A stretch of 5,524 nucleotides of DNA from CAYTUI01 sp964441335. GTDB taxonomy: Bacteria > Patescibacteriota > Patescibacteriia > UBA1558 > 2-01-FULL-52-15. Made by a program: the position numbers and the translations under genes. The stretch's first letter is position 1. Every line of letters starts with the position of its first letter. The stretch is taken from assembly GCA_964441335.1 (NCBI GenBank), contig CAYTUI010000051.1, positions 1 through 5,524 of the forward strand. Direction: 5' to 3'. Below the pieces are notes generated by a model. That model was not told the origin of the DNA, searched no databases, and worked only from the letters and a program-made list of their open reading frames with translations. Shown piece after piece: positions 4,271-5,524 of this stretch.

Positions 4271-4789
4271 TCACTTTTTTGTTAAATGCCTATTTATGGC
4301 GTTGAATACTTGTTTTTCGGTGAGTTGATCGGTATCAATTACAATAGCTCTTTTTCTTTGATCAATAAGTTTTTCTATTTCCAGCCAAAAATTTTTTGTT
4401 TTTTCCCTGGTCAATAAACCTCCTTTTCGATACCCTCTTTTTTCAGCCCTTTCAATAACAGTGTCTTTCTTGGCCCACAAAATGAATTCATAGGTGTCAG
4501 CTTTGTATTTCTTTCCAAGATTAATGAAGCTGTCGATAAAGCCTCCTTTGTTATAGATCATTTTATCAATGATAATGCTATTTTTATTTCTTAATTGTGC
4601 TTCAGCGATTCCGAGAGCTGCTGCCATAGATAATTCCCAACTTTTTACCGGATATTTTCTGTAGTCGCTAATGGATCTTCTGATGAGGTCAATATCTATA
4701 TAAAAAGACAATGGCAGTGTTTTGTGCAATCTTTCCGCCAGGGTACTTTTGCCGACCGCAGCCGGCCCATTAATTAGGATTAGTTTCAT
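4271..4789 (-). CDS. P-loop kinase-like / AAA_33-type ATPase
   Basis: A 172-aa P-loop NTPase. Walker A is GPAAVGKST (residues 8-16), right after the first beta strand (KLILIN). A DID motif at 32-34 with RR at 37-38 resembles the acceptor-site DxD/R region of small-molecule kinases. NSIIIDKMIY (70-79) fits a Walker B strand. An Arg-rich lid (ERAEKRGYRKGG, 113-124) precedes a C-terminal strand IVIDT (149-153). Architecture and length fit the AAA_33 / chloramphenicol phosphotransferase / shikimate-kinase-like group that phosphorylates small molecules; zeta-toxin-like activity is a less likely alternative and no antitoxin is present. The substrate is unknown. The first Met gives a canonical N-terminus. 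TATAAT lies 7 nt upstream (4801-4796), so the mRNA may be leaderless. It is followed after 4 nt by the Nudix gene, implying one bicistronic mRNA. Confidence 0.85.
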   Translation of the reverse strand: MKLILINGPAAVGKSTLAERLHKTLPLSFYIDIDLIRRSISDYRKYPVKSWELSMAAALGIAEAQLRNKNSIIIDKMIYNKGGFIDSFINLGKKYKADTYEFILWAKKDTVIERAEKRGYRKGGLLTREKTKNFWLEIEKLIDQRKRAIVIDTDQLTEKQVFNAINRHLTKK

Positions 4790-4795
4790 AAATCA

Positions 4796-4801
4796 ATTAT
4801 A
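4796..4801 (-). promoter_or_regulatory. -10 box at the start of the kinase-Nudix operon
   Basis: TATAAT on the minus strand, with its last base 7 nt before the ATG at 4789. Transcription would begin at or within 1-2 nt of the start codon, giving a leaderless mRNA, which agrees with the absence of a Shine-Dalgarno sequence. The -35 is poor (gagtca near 4823-4818, 16-nt spacing). Confidence 0.5.
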
Positions 4802-4964
4802 TCATAATTTTGTTTTTTGACTCGGTATAAACAAAAAAGACCAAATGGTCCGAATTCTATTATCCGAATAAATTTTTAAATCATATTCTTTGTGGGCTAT
4901 AGGGAGTGGCTTGCCATTCGTAGCGCCAGCCGCTTCTAAACAGCATGTACATGGCTTATCTACT
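4802..4964. other. Intergenic stretch between kinase gene and tRNA remnant; no gene seen
   Basis: There is no convincing reading frame or RNA gene on either strand. On the minus strand a short hairpin (gacca/tggtc, 4850-4839) is followed by six T residues (4838-4833). It could weakly terminate the tRNA-Ala transcript. A GC-richer segment at about 4890-4940 (ggcttgcc...gccagcc) has only partial self-complementarity, and I could not match it to a tRNA. Confidence 0.4.
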
Positions 4965-5014
4965 GTCCTTCTTCGCTAAAGCTTCGAAGGACATTCTTCG
5001 CTGGCGCGAAGAAT
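4965..5014. repeat. Two abutting hairpins downstream of the tRNA-Ala remnant
   Basis: attcttcg (4993-5000) and cgaagaat (5007-5014) form a perfect 8-bp stem with a 6-nt loop; its last base is the final A of the remnant's CCA. Immediately beyond, gtccttc (4965-4971) and gaaggac (4986-4992) form a second stem, with cttcg/cgaag extending it imperfectly. No T-run follows, so they look like repeat elements rather than terminators. Confidence 0.65.
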
Positions 5015-5063
5015 GGTGGACCCTATCCCGCTTTTCTTGAAAGGCGGGACCACCTCCGCGATG
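5014..5063 (-). pseudogene. tRNA-Ala 3' remnant with T-arm replaced by a palindrome
   Basis: Read on the minus strand, catcgcggaggtg (5063-5051) is identical to the anticodon-stem 3' strand and variable loop of the neighbouring tRNA-Ala (5117-5105). agggtccacca (5024-5014) is identical to its acceptor 3' strand plus CCA (5087-5077). Between them the 17-nt T-arm is replaced, exactly at its boundaries, by a 26-nt palindrome (5050-5025; tcccgc/gcggga arms). The 5' half of the tRNA is missing, so it cannot be a functional tRNA. An outer inverted repeat, cgggac (5045-5050) and gtcccg (5063-5068) on +, encloses the 12-nt variable-region piece. It lies directly downstream of the intact gene on the same strand and would be co-transcribed in its 3' trailer. 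Confidence 0.8.
5025..5050 (-). repeat. 26-nt palindromic repeat, copy in the tRNA-Ala remnant
   Basis: The minus strand begins GTCCCGCC and ends GCGGGAT. It is the same length as, and 21/26 identical to, the copy at 987-1012 in the 5S remnant. It occupies the place of the T stem-loop. Confidence 0.8.
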
Positions 5064-5076
5064 TCCCGACCCCACT

Positions 5077-5152
5077 TGGTGGACCCTACCGGTCTCGAAC
5101 CGGTCACCTCCGCGATGCAAACGCGGCGCTCTACCAGATGAGCTAAGGGCCC
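5077..5152 (-). tRNA. tRNA-Ala (anticodon TGC)
   Basis: A complete 76-nt cloverleaf. The acceptor stem GGGCCCT pairs with AGGGTCC and contains the G3-U70 wobble that identifies alanine tRNAs. The D-arm is GCTC/GAGC with an ATCTGGTA loop. The anticodon arm is CCGCG/CGCGG with loop TTTGCAT, giving anticodon TGC. The variable loop is AGGTG. The T-arm is ACCGG/CCGGT with loop TTCGAGA. The discriminator is A and CCA is encoded. It lies 69 nt after the stop of the 83-aa membrane protein gene on the same strand and could be co-transcribed. AT-rich repeat DNA immediately upstream offers several -10-like hexamers (for example TATATT at 5159-5154), but none is well placed. Confidence 0.97.
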
Positions 5153-5159
5153 GAATATA

Positions 5160-5208
5160 ACTATTAACTATTAACAATTAACAATTAACAATTGACTATT
5201 AACGATTG
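5160..5208. repeat. 7-bp tandem repeat (about 7 units) upstream of tRNA-Ala
   Basis: Seven consecutive 7-nt units on +: actatta x2, acaatta x2, acaattg, actatta, acgattg. On the minus strand this is a run of TTGTTAA/TTAATAG words just upstream of the tRNA. It may be a simple-sequence expansion, or it may supply promoter-like hexamers. Confidence 0.85.
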
Positions 5209-5221
5209 AAGCGTATAACTA

Positions 5222-5473
5222 TTACTGTCCGAAGCCGAATAATCTTGTAACGACCCAGGTCATAAAAGGATTAAGTAGTCCGGTTAAATGCAGCGCTCCG
5301 GTCAGGATAAATAGTATACCGATAAATTTATAAAAAATTCTGCTACCGCCTTCGGTTCGTAAAAATTTTTCGGCAATAGGGACGGCGCCAAAATTATAGA
5401 AGAACCAGTTAGCTTTCCAGACGATAATATAACCCACGACTAGTAAAATTAGACTAAGTATTACTCTGTTCAT
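5222..5473 (-). CDS. Small two-helix membrane protein of unknown function
   Basis: An 83-aa protein with two hydrophobic spans: about residues 4-19 (VILSLILLVVGYIIVW) and about 48-66 (FYKFIGILFILTGALHLTGL). A cytosolic or periplasmic loop between them holds a recognisable AEKFLRTEGGSRIFYK stretch. Proteins of this form, with a conserved EGGSR...YK..G motif, are in my experience common and uncharacterised in Patescibacteria; I cannot name a family. The ATG at 5473 is preceded by agg with a 6-nt spacer, a modest ribosome binding site. The stop TAA (5224-5222) is followed by the tandem repeat and tRNA-Ala on the same strand. Confidence 0.8.
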   Translation of the reverse strand: MNRVILSLILLVVGYIIVWKANWFFYNFGAVPIAEKFLRTEGGSRIFYKFIGILFILTGALHLTGLLNPFMTWVVTRLFGFGQ

Positions 5474-5497
5474 ATAGCCTGGGCAAATTAATTATTC

Positions 5498-5520
5498 TGT
5501 CCCTCGACAAGCTCGGGACA
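5498..5520. repeat. Palindromic repeat with gagcttgtc core at window end
   Basis: tgtccc (5498-5503) and gggaca (5515-5520) form the arms, and the centre ctcgacaagctc contains the same core as 1131-1150 (opposite strand). It lies upstream of the 83-aa gene and may continue past the window. Confidence 0.65.
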
Positions 5521-5524
5521 CTCG

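Noticed and set aside
4271..4789. Zeta-type toxin of a toxin-antitoxin pair
   Set aside because: The partner gene is a clear Nudix hydrolase rather than an epsilon antitoxin, and the length and lid fit a small-molecule kinase better.
4890..4940. A second tRNA-like sequence (ggcttgcc...gccagcc) between the kinase gene and tRNA-Ala
   Set aside because: No acceptor stem, T-loop or anticodon arm could be assembled on either strand.
5014..5117. tRNA 3' duplication as an att site of an integrated element
   Set aside because: The copies are only 14 nt apart with nothing between them, there is no integrase in the window, and the T-arm swap is not expected of attL/attR.
4956..5177. A 73-codon frame on - through tRNA-Ala and its remnant
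   Set aside because: It lies over a tRNA gene and palindromes; the translation is RNA-gene sequence.

Overview
The window is a chromosomal piece of a small-genome, AT-rich bacterium. My best guess is Patescibacteria/CPR, Parcubacteria-like. This rests on the 23S/5S divergence, GC-rich palindromic repeats built around gagcttgtc/cctgagc cores, 7-bp TTAATTG-type tandem repeats, and a mix of an EndoQ-type nuclease, a DUF4349 membrane protein and tiny membrane proteins. That is an inference from gene style; no phylogeny could be run. TGA acts as a stop (end of the kinase at 4271-4273), so the code looks standard rather than the TGA=Gly code of Gracilibacteria/SR1.

Layout. 1-~390 is the 3' end of 23S rRNA on +, carrying a ~100-nt insertion with inverted-repeat ends. 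391-600 holds two small hairpins and a possible 38-codon membrane-peptide ORF. 600-1106 is a 5S rRNA locus: an intact 5S (about 760-885) lies between a 5' fragment and a 3' fragment of another 5S, both decorated with GC-rich palindromes. 1229-2182 (+) encodes a DUF4349 membrane protein and 2266-3516 (+) an endonuclease Q-family PHP nuclease. A bidirectional terminator at 3534-3571 separates these from the minus-strand genes. Read in the minus direction, these are: an 83-aa membrane protein (5473-5222), a 7-bp tandem repeat, tRNA-Ala(TGC) (5152-5077), a 3' tRNA-Ala remnant with its T-arm replaced by a palindrome (5063-5014), two abutting hairpins, a P-loop kinase-like protein (4789-4271) coupled by a 4-nt gap to a NUDT15-like Nudix hydrolase (4266-3847), and a 40-aa Lys/Ala/Pro-rich nucleic-acid-binding peptide (3708-3586).

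The most striking signal is in the stable RNA genes rather than the proteins. The 23S, 5S and tRNA-Ala loci all carry palindromic repeats placed at or next to hairpins of the RNA. The same 26-nt palindrome (21/26 identical by eye, same orientation relative to the RNA) sits at the helix IV tip of the 5S remnant and exactly replaces the T-arm of the tRNA-Ala remnant. The two 5S fragments also carry mutually complementary new terminal stems and share a 9-nt direct repeat at the junction. They therefore read as one hairpin-expanded 5S into which the normal 5S was inserted. A palindromic element that targets or swaps RNA hairpins is the hypothesis to test. Metagenome misassembly is the main alternative.

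Functionally, the proteins hint at nucleic-acid and nucleotide hygiene: EndoQ-type cleavage at deaminated bases, a NUDT15-like Nudix enzyme, and a small kinase translated with it. The other proteins are membrane proteins of unknown role.
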